DNA of 8,579 nucleotides from Porticoccaceae bacterium (GTDB lineage Bacteria > Pseudomonadota > Gammaproteobacteria > Pseudomonadales > Porticoccaceae). The DNA lies in NCBI GenBank assembly GCA_028822945.1, contig JAPKCN010000070.1, positions 1 through 8,579 on the forward strand. The letters run 5' to 3'. The position numbers and the translations under genes were made by a program. Below the pieces are notes generated by a model. That model was not told where the DNA came from. It saw only the letters and a program-made list of their open reading frames with translations, and did not search any database. Shown here in pieces: positions 1 through 6,857 of this stretch; within the stretch, counting starts at the first letter, position 1, and every line of letters begins with the position of its first letter.

Positions 1-627
1 GCCAAGGCTGTTGGGAAAGGCCAAGTCTTGAGCGTCGAGACGAGCGCTGGGCAGGAGGTAGAAGAAGCGCGCTCAGTGGAGCCAGACAGTGATAGTCCAT
101 TTGCTCAGGTCGACCAAGTTACCTCTGCGCTGGTGGCTGCTATTAGCCGACATAAAGATGGCTACCCAGCGAATGAACAGATCTTTTTTGCAGCGATCAC
201 TGCGATACTGACACCGCATGTGGATTTTTCTTATATGGCCAAAAATGTTATGGGGCCGTACCGAAAAAAAGCAAGCATGCTACAGCGAAGTGCGTTTGCT
301 GAGGCTTTTCAGCTCGGTTTAACTGAAACCTATGGCCGCGGACTGATGAGCTTTAATAATGAAAAGATCGTTGTGGTCAATCGTAAGTTACTACACGAGA
401 AACAGCGAAAAGTTGTCGTCAAGCAACAAATCTATGGTGCCGATCAGGTGTATCCTCTGGCATACACCATGAAGCGCAAAAAAATTGGAGCTTGGATGAT
501 TACTAATGTAGTGATCAACGGCATTAACCTCGGCAAGGTGCTCAGAAATCAGTTTGTTCAGGCCGCTAAAAAGAATGCCGGTGATCTCGATGTAGTAATC
601 GCAGACTGGTCCTCGGAAAGCTCCTAA
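1..627 (+). CDS. mlaC: MlaC (Ttg2D) phospholipid-binding protein, 5' end cut by window
   Basis: MlaC is the periplasmic shuttle of the Mla pathway. It carries phospholipids between the outer-membrane MlaA complex and the inner-membrane MlaFEDB transporter. Seen here: the family core runs from about codon 35 to the end, with the signature stretch around FSYMAKNVMGPYRKKA, the segment AEAFQLGLTETYGRGL, and the C-terminal strand-helix region around GAWMITNVVINGINLGK. The frame is open from base 1 with no stop. A TTG at 28 has a GGGAAAGG (13-20) in front of it, but starting there would leave a periplasmic protein with no signal peptide, so the true start is probably upstream of the window. The first three codons read Ala-Lys-Ala, which could be the end of a signal peptide (inference). 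An acidic linker of roughly 20 residues precedes the core. It ends with TAA 22 bases before ibaG. Family assignment is firm; the start is unknown. Confidence 0.9.
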   Translation, partial: AKAVGKGQVLSVETSAGQEVEEARSVEPDSDSPFAQVDQVTSALVAAISRHKDGYPANEQIFFAAITAILTPHVDFSYMAKNVMGPYRKKASMLQRSAFAEAFQLGLTETYGRGLMSFNNEKIVVVNRKLLHEKQRKVVVKQQIYGADQVYPLAYTMKRKKIGAWMITNVVINGINLGKVLRNQFVQAAKKNAGDLDVVIADWSSESS

Positions 628-649
628 TTCGGTTTGGTGAGGAATTTTA

Positions 650-892
650 ATGACCCCTGAAGACGTCGAAAAAATACTCCGTGAGGGGCTGCCAGATTGC
701 GAATTTGTGGTTCAACGCGATGGCAGTCACTATGCAATTCGCGCTGTGGGACAGGTGTTTGATAGTAAGCGACCAGTGCAAAGGCAGCAATTAGTATATG
801 CAGCGCTCAAAGAGCAGATTGCCAGCGGCTCAATTCACGCTGTCCATATGAAACTCTTTACTCCGAAAGAGTGGCAAAAACGCGCGCAATAG
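650..892 (+). CDS. ibaG: BolA family protein IbaG (YrbA)
   Basis: This is a small BolA-fold protein of 80 residues. Family members pair with monothiol glutaredoxins (Grx4/GrxD) to hold or deliver [2Fe-2S] clusters, and E. coli IbaG is linked to acid stress. Seen: the family motif DGSHY at residues 24-28 and the C-terminal IHAVHMKLFTPKEW block at 62-75, which carries the invariant histidine (His63) expected to be a cluster ligand. Length fits IbaG (about 80-90 aa) rather than the longer BolA. The ATG at 650 has a good TGAGGA Shine-Dalgarno (638-643) six bases upstream. Its position between mlaC and murA is the standard place for ibaG, except that mlaB is missing. No glutaredoxin gene is in the window. 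Confidence 0.93.
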   Translation: MTPEDVEKILREGLPDCEFVVQRDGSHYAIRAVGQVFDSKRPVQRQQLVYAALKEQIASGSIHAVHMKLFTPKEWQKRAQ

Positions 893-964
893 CCGTTTCT
901 GATGGTTCACCGCAATTTATTGTCACTCGTTGACGGTTACGTGAGACTCTGTTAGAGGAATTCG

Positions 965-2227
965 ATGGATAAATTGATTATTCAGGGCAACACGTGCTTA
1001 CAGGGCGAAATATGGGCCTCGGGCTCAAAAAACGCAGCGCTGCCTATCTTAGCCGCGGTGCTTTTGTGTCAAGGCGCTACTACCATTACCAATTTGCCGC
1101 AATTGCAGGATGTTACTACCAGCATAGAATTACTTGGAGCTCTGGGTGTCGAGGTGTCTGTCAATGAGCATCATCGTGTCGAAGTCGATGCTCGGCGACT
1201 CAGCAGTTTGACTGCACCCTATGATTTAGTTAGAAAGATGCGTGCCTCAATCTTGGTTCTTGGGCCGATGTTAAGTCGCTGGGGCGAGGCAAATGTATCT
1301 TTCCCCGGCGGCTGTGCTATTGGTAGCCGACCGGTCGACATACATCTGCAGGGTTTGCGGGCGATGGGCGCAAAAATCGTTATCGAGGACGGATTCATTC
1401 GGGCGACCAGTTCGGGGCGGCTTGTCGGCTGCAATATTTCGATGCACACGGTATCTGTGGGCGCCACCGAAAACTTAATGATGGCAGCGGCGCTGGCACA
1501 GGGCACTACAGTGCTTGAAAATGCGGCGCGCGAGCCGGAGATATTAGATCTTGCCAACTGTTTAAATGGTTGGGGTGCGCAGGTGACTGGTGCGGGCACG
1601 CGACGAGTTATAATTGAGGGTGTAGAGAGCATGCCGGGGGGATTCCATCGAGTGATGCCCGATCGCATTGAGATAGCCACCTATCTCGCGGCAGCTGCGG
1701 CGACACGCGGCAGGGTGCGAGTCACCGGCGCCGACCCGGCAACGCTCACCGCCGTGTTGGCTAAATTTGGTGAAACCGGTGCTAGTATTGATTTTGGCGA
1801 AGACTGGATCGAGTTAGATACGCAGGGTCGTCGACCGCTGGCGGTAAATCTGACAACTGCGCCTTACCCGGGTTTTCCCACCGATATGCAGGCGCAACTC
1901 ACGGCAGTCAATGCCATCGCTGACGGGATTGGTGTTGTAACCGAGACAATTTTTGAAAATCGTTTGATGCAGGTGCAAGAACTACGTCGTATGGGCGCGG
2001 ACATTGTGGTCGACGGTAATAGCGCGCGCGTACAGGGTGTCGCGCGATTGCAAGGCGCGCAAGTTATGGCCTCTGATTTACGCGCATCGGCGAGCTTAGT
2101 TATTGCTGGAATGGTAGCCGACGGCCAAACCTGCGTAGATGAAATTTTTCATATTGACCGCGGCTATGAATGCATCGAAGAAAAACTTCATCAACTAGGT
2201 GCACAAATTAAACGTATACAAAATTAG
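965..2227 (+). CDS. murA: UDP-N-acetylglucosamine 1-carboxyvinyltransferase MurA
   Basis: MurA transfers enolpyruvate from PEP to UDP-GlcNAc, the first committed step of peptidoglycan synthesis, in the cytoplasm. The 420-residue length matches the family (about 418-420). Seen: GSKNAALP with Lys22/Asn23 that contact substrate; the RKMRAS segment (90-95); the active-site loop PGGCAIGSRPVD with Cys117, equivalent to Cys115 of the enterobacterial enzyme; the PDRIE segment (232-236); and GFPTDMQAQ with Asp307, equivalent to Asp305. Numbering is consistently two ahead of the E. coli enzyme. A cysteine at 117 means the enzyme should be alkylated by fosfomycin (inference from the family). The ATG at 965 follows AGAGGA (954-959) with a five-base spacer. 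It lies 72 bases after ibaG and 19 before hisG, as in pseudomonads. Confidence 0.98.
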   Translation: MDKLIIQGNTCLQGEIWASGSKNAALPILAAVLLCQGATTITNLPQLQDVTTSIELLGALGVEVSVNEHHRVEVDARRLSSLTAPYDLVRKMRASILVLGPMLSRWGEANVSFPGGCAIGSRPVDIHLQGLRAMGAKIVIEDGFIRATSSGRLVGCNISMHTVSVGATENLMMAAALAQGTTVLENAAREPEILDLANCLNGWGAQVTGAGTRRVIIEGVESMPGGFHRVMPDRIEIATYLAAAAATRGRVRVTGADPATLTAVLAKFGETGASIDFGEDWIELDTQGRRPLAVNLTTAPYPGFPTDMQAQLTAVNAIADGIGVVTETIFENRLMQVQELRRMGADIVVDGNSARVQGVARLQGAQVMASDLRASASLVIAGMVADGQTCVDEIFHIDRGYECIEEKLHQLGAQIKRIQN

Positions 2228-2246
2228 GCTAGGGTATTAAAGCAAT

Positions 2247-2882
2247 ATGACACATATCACACTGGCGCTGACTAAGGGCCGTATACTCAACGACGCGCTT
2301 CCGCTTTTGCGTCGGGCAGACATTGTCCCCTCGGAAGACATTGCGGGTAGTCGCAAACTGGTTTTTTTTACTAATCAGGCGCATATTAGGCTGCTCATTT
2401 TACGCGGCGTAGATGTCCCCACGTACGTGCAATTTGGCGCTGCTGATATAGGTATTGCGGGTAAGGACATTCTACTTGAGGATGGCGGTGACGGATATTA
2501 TGAGCCGATTGATCTGGGGATTGCCGCGTGCCGACTTATGACCGCAGTTGCAGCAGGCGCGCAACCGCTAAAAGGACGCGTTATCGTCGCCACTAAATAT
2601 ATCAATGTCGCGCGAGCTTTCTACGCACAGCGCGGCAGGCAAGCCGAATTTATCAAGCTCTATGGCGCCATGGAACTCGCCCCGATACTCAATTTGGCCG
2701 ATGAAATAGTCGACATTGTCGATACCGGTAATACCTTGCGGGCCAATGGTCTGGTTACGCGCGAGCATATTGCCGATATCAGTTCTCGGGTCATCGTCAA
2801 TCGCGCAGCGATGAAAACTAAGTTTGCAGACATCCAATCTATCCTTGATGCGTTGCGCGCTGTTGTAGAGAATCAATCGTGA
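2247..2882 (+). CDS. hisG: ATP phosphoribosyltransferase catalytic subunit, short form HisG
   Basis: HisG joins ATP and PRPP to give phosphoribosyl-ATP, the first and usually feedback-controlled step of histidine synthesis. At 211 residues this is the short form, which lacks the C-terminal ACT-like regulatory domain of the roughly 300-residue long form. Short HisG normally works as a hetero-octamer with HisZ, a histidyl-tRNA-synthetase-like regulatory subunit (established for the family). No hisZ is in the window. Seen: the N-terminal LTKGRILNDALPLL segment, the GAADIGIAGKD segment at 64-74, and the PRPP-binding motif EIVDIVDTGNTL at 153-164. The ATG at 2247 is 19 bases after murA and has only a weak Shine-Dalgarno (AGGG at 2231-2234, too far upstream). 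It shares four bases with hisD. Confidence 0.97.
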   Translation: MTHITLALTKGRILNDALPLLRRADIVPSEDIAGSRKLVFFTNQAHIRLLILRGVDVPTYVQFGAADIGIAGKDILLEDGGDGYYEPIDLGIAACRLMTAVAAGAQPLKGRVIVATKYINVARAFYAQRGRQAEFIKLYGAMELAPILNLADEIVDIVDTGNTLRANGLVTREHIADISSRVIVNRAAMKTKFADIQSILDALRAVVENQS

Positions 2883-4192
2883 GTGGGCTGTGTCACATTA
2901 ATCTGTTAGATTCTAGTAACCCATCGTTTGATGCGTCTTTAGCGCAGTTGACTGCTTGGGATGAACAGCATAACCGCGATGTAGAGCGCGTGGTTGACGG
3001 TATTTTAGAGGATGTCAAAACGCGCGGCGATGCGGCAGTTATTGAGTACACCAATCGCTATGACCGCCGCGATTGTCAGACGTTAGAGCAACTGGTCTTG
3101 TCGACGGATCAAATGCATCGCGCGTTGAGTGAACTCGATGGCAAGATGCGCGATGCTCTGTATACGGCAGCGACCAGGATCCGCAATTACCATCAGCACC
3201 AGTTACAGCAATCGTGGCAGTATACCGAGACCGACGGCACTATCTTAGGTCAGCAAGTTACGGCGCTGGAGTGCGTCGGTATCTATGTGCCGGGTGGTAA
3301 GGCAAGCTACCCATCATCGGTGTTGATGAACAGTATTCCGGCGCGTGTGGCGGGCGTTGACAAGGTTGTCATGGTGGTGCCGGCACCGGATGGCCTGCTC
3401 AACCCAATTGTATTGGCGGCTGCGGCGATTGCTGAAGTCGACCAGTTAATTACTATCGGTGGTGCGCAGGCAATTGCCGCATTGGCCTTCGGGACCCAGT
3501 CGCTGTCTAAAGTTGACAAGATTGTCGGCCCAGGCAATCTCTATGTGGCGACGGCTAAACGCAAAGTTTTCGGGTCTGTCGGCCTCGATATGGTGGCTGG
3601 ACCGAGTGAGATTCTAGTCATCTGCGACGGTCACACAGACCCAGACTGGATCGCTATGGATTTATTTTCACAGGCCGAGCACGACGAGCAGGCGCAGTCG
3701 ATCTTGCTGAGTTGGGACAGTGACTACATCGCTTCGGTTCACCAGAGCATGACCCGCCTTTTGCCGCAGATGGAGCGAAGCGCGATTATTGCCGAAGCGC
3801 TGGCTAACCGCGGTGCTTTGATAAAAGTCGCCAACCCAAATGAAGCGGCCATGCTATCCAATCGATTGGCGCCGGAGCATCTTGAGCTCTCGGTTGAGCA
3901 TCCAGAGGATTGGTTGCCCAAATTGCGTCACGCGGGGGCTATTTTTATGGGACGGCATACCGCAGAGGCTCTCGGCGATTATTGTGCTGGACCCAATCAC
4001 GTACTGCCGACATCTACCACCGCACGCTTTTCGTCGCCGCTTGGAGTGTATGATTTTCAAAAACGCAGTTCACTAATTTACTGCTCGCCCCAAGGTGCTT
4101 CAGAACTTGGTAAAGTCGCGTCGGTACTCGGTCGGGGTGAGTCTTTGACCGCCCACGCGCGCTCTGCTGAGTACCGCATTCGCGATGAATAA
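2879..4192 (+). CDS. hisD: Histidinol dehydrogenase HisD
   Basis: HisD oxidises L-histidinol through histidinal to L-histidine using two NAD+, the last steps of the pathway. The 437-residue product is of normal length. Seen: the GIYVPGGKASYPSSVLM block (134-150), the IVGPGNLYVATAKRKVFG block (215-232), and all expected key residues. These are the zinc ligands Gln265, His268, Asp367 and His426, and the catalytic pair Glu333-His334 in APEHLEL. The start is GTG at 2879, which overlaps the hisG stop (GTGA, 2879-2882), a classic sign of translational coupling. No separate strong Shine-Dalgarno is obvious. It ends with TAA 37 bases before hisC, and that gap holds a hairpin. Confidence 0.97.
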   Translation: MSGLCHINLLDSSNPSFDASLAQLTAWDEQHNRDVERVVDGILEDVKTRGDAAVIEYTNRYDRRDCQTLEQLVLSTDQMHRALSELDGKMRDALYTAATRIRNYHQHQLQQSWQYTETDGTILGQQVTALECVGIYVPGGKASYPSSVLMNSIPARVAGVDKVVMVVPAPDGLLNPIVLAAAAIAEVDQLITIGGAQAIAALAFGTQSLSKVDKIVGPGNLYVATAKRKVFGSVGLDMVAGPSEILVICDGHTDPDWIAMDLFSQAEHDEQAQSILLSWDSDYIASVHQSMTRLLPQMERSAIIAEALANRGALIKVANPNEAAMLSNRLAPEHLELSVEHPEDWLPKLRHAGAIFMGRHTAEALGDYCAGPNHVLPTSTTARFSSPLGVYDFQKRSSLIYCSPQGASELGKVASVLGRGESLTAHARSAEYRIRDE

Positions 4193-4196
4193 TTAA

Positions 4197-4217
4197 GGCT
4201 CGCATTCGTCGCGAGCC
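4197..4217 (+). promoter_or_regulatory. Perfect 7-bp hairpin in the hisD-hisC gap
   Basis: GGCTCGC (4197-4203) and GCGAGCC (4211-4217) are exact inverted repeats around a seven-base loop. The hairpin begins five bases after the hisD stop. On the plus strand it is followed by five A's and the hisC Shine-Dalgarno AAGGA (4221-4225), not a T-run, so it is not a standard intrinsic terminator for the his transcript. It could set the 3' end of a processed mRNA, slow RNases, or influence access to the hisC ribosome binding site. The structure is directly visible; its role is inference. Confidence 0.5.
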
Positions 4218-4229
4218 AAAAAGGAATCT

Positions 4230-5294
4230 ATGAGTAGGTATTGGAGTGATTTTGTCGCGAGCTTGCAACCCTATACACCGGGTGAACAACCGCAAATTGA
4301 TAATTTGGTAAAGTTAAATACCAATGAGAATCCGTACGGCCCTTCACCACGAGTATTGGAGGCTATGCAGGCCTTGCTAAATGAGGATTTACGGTTATAT
4401 CCAGCGCCCAACTCAGATCGGCTAAAATCGACCATTGCGAAGCACTTTAAACTAGATTCCTGCCAAGTATTTGTTGGCAACGGCTCAGACGAAGTCTTGG
4501 CGCATGTATTTAACGGTTTTTTTCGGCAAAGCGAACCGATACTGTTTCCAGATATTAGTTACAGTTTTTACCCAGTATTTTGCCAACTATATGGTATTGA
4601 CTATCGTCAGGTGGCGCTAGCGGACGATTTTTCATTACGGTTGACGGATTATCTACAGCCGAATGGAGGTATTATATTTCCTAACCCTAATTCGCCGACT
4701 GGCCGCCTAGTGCCTCTCGATGAAATCCGCCTGTTGCTGGATCAAAACAGCGATTCGGTGGTGGTAGTCGACGAGGCGTACATTGATTTTGGCGGCGTCA
4801 GTGCGCTGTCGCTGATCGATGACTACGATAATCTCTTGGTTGTCCATACGCTCTCCAAAGCCCGCTCACTGGCGGGCATGCGAATCGGTTATGCGCTTGG
4901 TGCGAAGGCTCTCATCGAAGGTCTGGATCGAATTAAAAACAGCTTTAACTCCTACCCTTTGGGACATTTGCAGGTCGCCGCTGCAGTCGCCTCATTTGAG
5001 GATGTAGACTACTTCAATGACATTTGCCATCGTGTCGTCAAAGCGCGTGGTGCGCTTATTGAGAGTCTTGAGGGACTTGACTTTATGGTCCTGCCATCGG
5101 CGGCTAATTTTGTATTTGTAAGCCACACTCAGTGTGATGCAGCGCAGTTGTCGATACAGTTGCGTGAACGCGGGGTTTTAGTGCGGCATTTTCAACAGCC
5201 GCGGATTGCTAATTTTTTACGTATTACCGTCGGTAGTGTTCAGCAGAACGCATTTCTGTTAGGGCTTTTAAAAGAAACGTTAGCCGAGCTTTAG
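4230..5294 (+). CDS. hisC: Histidinol-phosphate aminotransferase HisC
   Basis: HisC is a PLP-dependent class I/II aminotransferase that converts imidazole-acetol phosphate and glutamate to histidinol phosphate and 2-oxoglutarate. The 354-residue length is normal. Seen: the substrate-binding start LNTNENPYGPSP (29-40), Tyr57 in RLYPAP, GNGSDE (83-88), the NPNSPTG motif with Asn154 (152-158), Asp181 and Tyr184 in VVDEAYIDF, the PLP-binding lysine Lys210 in HTLSKARSLAG, and Arg218 in MRIGYALG. The ATG at 4230 follows AAGGA (4221-4225) with a four-base spacer. It is the last gene of the plus-strand block and converges on the degS-type gene, with 26 bases between the stop codons. Aromatic aminotransferases are related, but the context with hisG and hisD settles the role. 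Confidence 0.97.
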   Translation: MSRYWSDFVASLQPYTPGEQPQIDNLVKLNTNENPYGPSPRVLEAMQALLNEDLRLYPAPNSDRLKSTIAKHFKLDSCQVFVGNGSDEVLAHVFNGFFRQSEPILFPDISYSFYPVFCQLYGIDYRQVALADDFSLRLTDYLQPNGGIIFPNPNSPTGRLVPLDEIRLLLDQNSDSVVVVDEAYIDFGGVSALSLIDDYDNLLVVHTLSKARSLAGMRIGYALGAKALIEGLDRIKNSFNSYPLGHLQVAAAVASFEDVDYFNDICHRVVKARGALIESLEGLDFMVLPSAANFVFVSHTQCDAAQLSIQLRERGVLVRHFQQPRIANFLRITVGSVQQNAFLLGLLKETLAEL

Positions 5295-5320
5295 TCGCCG
5301 TCTAAATCGTTTTGTCGGCT
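5273..5320 (-). terminator. Possible terminator of the degS-type gene (nested inverted repeat)
   Basis: Around the convergent stop codons, AGCCGA (5282-5287) pairs with TCGGCT (5315-5320). Inside it, TTTAG (5290-5294) pairs with CTAAA (5302-5306), leaving a seven-base loop and an uneven internal loop. Read on the minus strand, the stem is followed after four bases by TTTCTTTT (5280-5273), which resembles a terminator T-tract. On the plus strand there is no T-run after it. The stem is short and interrupted and overlaps the end of hisC, so this is a weak call. Confidence 0.25.
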
Positions 5321-6460
5321 TCAGAGCTTGTTTCGGTCGCGCCGAGAACCGGCGACGGCAGTGACAGTGACTGTCTGCCCGCGGCGCCAAAGTTCTAGTG
5401 AAATTGGATTTCCCGGTTTAACTCGTGAAATTTGCGTCATGCTGGTCTGCGAGTTGATCACCGGTTGGCCGTCGATGGAAGTCACAATATCGCCGCGGTA
5501 GAGGTCGATATTAGCCGTTGGCCCCCGGGGTGCGATAGCGCGTATCAGCAATCCGTCGATCATTGGAGTGTTTAGCGAGCGCGCTAAACGCGGAGTCATA
5601 GGAACTGCGTCTAAACCCAGCCATCCGCGAATTACAAATCCATGCTGTAAAATTTCGTCGAGTACCTGTTGCGCTGAATCGGACGGGATAGCAAAACTAA
5701 TGGAGCCAGCACTGCGAATGCTGGCCGTGTTAATCCCCAGTAAATTGCCATACACGTCGATTAGTGCACCGCCAGAGCTCCCGGGACTTATGCCCGCGTC
5801 GGTTTGTAAAAAATTTTCAAAGGTATTGATTCCCAAACCATTGCGACCTATAGCGCTGATAATACCCTGTGTAACAGTTTGGCCGATGCCATGTGGGTTA
5901 CCAATAGCCAAAACGACATCCCCGATTTTAGCCTGTCCGGGTTTCCCCATGACAATCGGTTGTAGGTTGTCTAGATCTATCTGCAACACCGCTAGGTCAG
6001 TATCCGGATCGCTGCCGATTAAAGTCACAGGCGCCGTGCGGCCGTCGTAAAGCATACCAAGTATCTGTTCGGCACCATCAATTACGTGATGGTTAGTCAA
6101 GATGTAACCGTTGCTACGCATAATTACCCCCGACCCCAACGACGTTTGTGGTACCTTCGCGCGCCGAATTACAGCACCAAATACTGGGTGTTGAGCAAGA
6201 GGATGGTTGTTGGTACCAACTGGCATCACTTTGCGCGTATAGATATTCACCACTGAAGGCGCCGCACGACCGACTGCCTGCGAATAGGAAACGATGTTGC
6301 CTTCACGCCACAGTTGCTGATTGGGTTGGTCTAAATGGGTTATTTGTCGCGTATTGATGTTAGCTGTTCGAAGTTGAGGGAATGTCACTAACATCAAGAC
6401 GGCGACCCCCACTCCAATGAGTAAAGCCACAGTGGCGCGATGTTGGTGGCTAGGCTCCAC
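5321..6460 (-). CDS. degS: DegS/AlgW-type membrane-anchored serine protease with PDZ domain
   Basis: Family members sit in the inner membrane facing the periplasm, sense misfolded outer-membrane proteins through the PDZ domain, and make the first cut in the anti-sigma factor RseA/MucA, releasing sigma-E/AlgU. Seen, numbered from the GTG at 6460 (379 aa): a short hydrophilic N-terminus, one membrane segment at about 9-28, a trypsin-like domain with triad His125 (ILTNHHVI), Asp155 (DTDLAVL) and Ser229 (PGSSGGAL), and one C-terminal PDZ domain at about 275-370 beginning near RGWLGLDAV. One PDZ and a retained anchor separate it from DegP. The serine is preceded by Ser (GSSGG) where GNSGG is usual. 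The frame extends to a TTG at 6475 (384 aa), but GGAGAG (6473-6468) lies seven bases before the GTG, so GTG is preferred. It follows yhbY in the same direction, 86 bases on. There is no rseA/mucA nearby. Confidence 0.92.
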   Translation of the reverse strand: MEPSHQHRATVALLIGVGVAVLMLVTFPQLRTANINTRQITHLDQPNQQLWREGNIVSYSQAVGRAAPSVVNIYTRKVMPVGTNNHPLAQHPVFGAVIRRAKVPQTSLGSGVIMRSNGYILTNHHVIDGAEQILGMLYDGRTAPVTLIGSDPDTDLAVLQIDLDNLQPIVMGKPGQAKIGDVVLAIGNPHGIGQTVTQGIISAIGRNGLGINTFENFLQTDAGISPGSSGGALIDVYGNLLGINTASIRSAGSISFAIPSDSAQQVLDEILQHGFVIRGWLGLDAVPMTPRLARSLNTPMIDGLLIRAIAPRGPTANIDLYRGDIVTSIDGQPVINSQTSMTQISRVKPGNPISLELWRRGQTVTVTAVAGSRRDRNKL

Positions 6461-6467
6461 GTCGATG

Positions 6468-6473
6468 CTCTCC
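6468..6473 (-). promoter_or_regulatory. Ribosome binding site choosing the GTG start of degS
   Basis: GGAGAG, read on the minus strand, is placed seven bases before the GTG at 6460-6458. It overlaps the competing upstream TTG (6475-6473), which itself has no purine-rich site upstream. The spacing supports the GTG as the real start. Confidence 0.6.
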
Positions 6474-6546
6474 AAGATAAGGGTCGGGAAAAAATCTCGA
6501 GGGCGTGTCCACTGGACCTTTCAACATAGTTGGTTTAACGTTGGCA

Positions 6547-6855
6547 TCAGGGTCGCCGCAGTAGGTTTGACAGTTTCGGGTCGGGGGTCGCAGATTTACG
6601 GAATATGAGCGACACGTGGCCGACTGACTGAGCCAATTCACAACCTAGGCTCTGGCACACTTCGTCACTCATAGCGCGGCGAGTTTTACGGTCACCAACA
6701 GTAAATTTGATTTTGATTAATTCATGGTCGCTCAAGGCGCGATCGATTTCGCGGCGAACTGAATCGCTCAACCCTTTGTCCGCCAAAGTGACCACGGGTT
6801 TAAGTGTGTGGCCTAATCGTCGAAAATGTTTTTTGTCGCCGTTAGAAATGGTCAT
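6547..6855 (-). CDS. yhbY: YhbY-family CRM-domain RNA-binding protein (50S assembly)
   Basis: YhbY is a single CRM-domain protein that binds pre-50S ribosomal particles. Its exact task is not settled for the family. Seen in 102 residues: the N-terminal helix and GHTLKPVVTLADKGLSDSV block (15-33), then HELIKIKF (44-51), matching E. coli YhbY in order and spacing. The CRM GxxG turn is present as Ala-Asp-Lys-Gly (25-28), with Ala in the first position. The ATG at 6855 has no clear Shine-Dalgarno, and the first residues (MTISNGDKKHF) fit the family start. It diverges from rlmE across 47 bases, the arrangement also seen in E. coli, and is followed by the degS-type gene on the same strand. The C-terminal tail beyond about residue 90 is not conserved. 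Confidence 0.93.
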   Translation of the reverse strand: MTISNGDKKHFRRLGHTLKPVVTLADKGLSDSVRREIDRALSDHELIKIKFTVGDRKTRRAMSDEVCQSLGCELAQSVGHVSLIFRKSATPDPKLSNLLRRP

Positions 6856-6857
6856 AA

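Noticed and set aside
930..958. Possible murA promoter with TTGACG (930-935) and TAGAGG (953-958) at 17-base spacing.
   Set aside because: The -10 matches only three of six positions and coincides with the murA Shine-Dalgarno, so a transcript from it would lack the ribosome binding site.
1219..1680. 153-codon open frame on the minus strand inside murA.
   Set aside because: It is a shadow of a clearly conserved gene on the other strand, with no family resemblance and no ribosome binding site noted.
5294..5356. GTCGCCG (5294-5300) with CGGCGAC (5350-5356) as a large terminator stem after hisC.
   Set aside because: The loop is 49 bases and lies in degS coding sequence with no T-run afterwards, so it is likely chance in GC-rich sequence.
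5568..6050. 160-codon open frame on the plus strand opposite the degS-type gene.
   Set aside because: It lies entirely antisense to the conserved protease domain and has cysteine- and proline-rich low-plausibility composition, typical of a shadow frame.
6450..6641. 63-codon minus-strand frame bridging the end of yhbY and the start of degS.
   Set aside because: It is out of frame with both genes, overlaps conserved coding sequence at each end, and its product resembles nothing I recognise.
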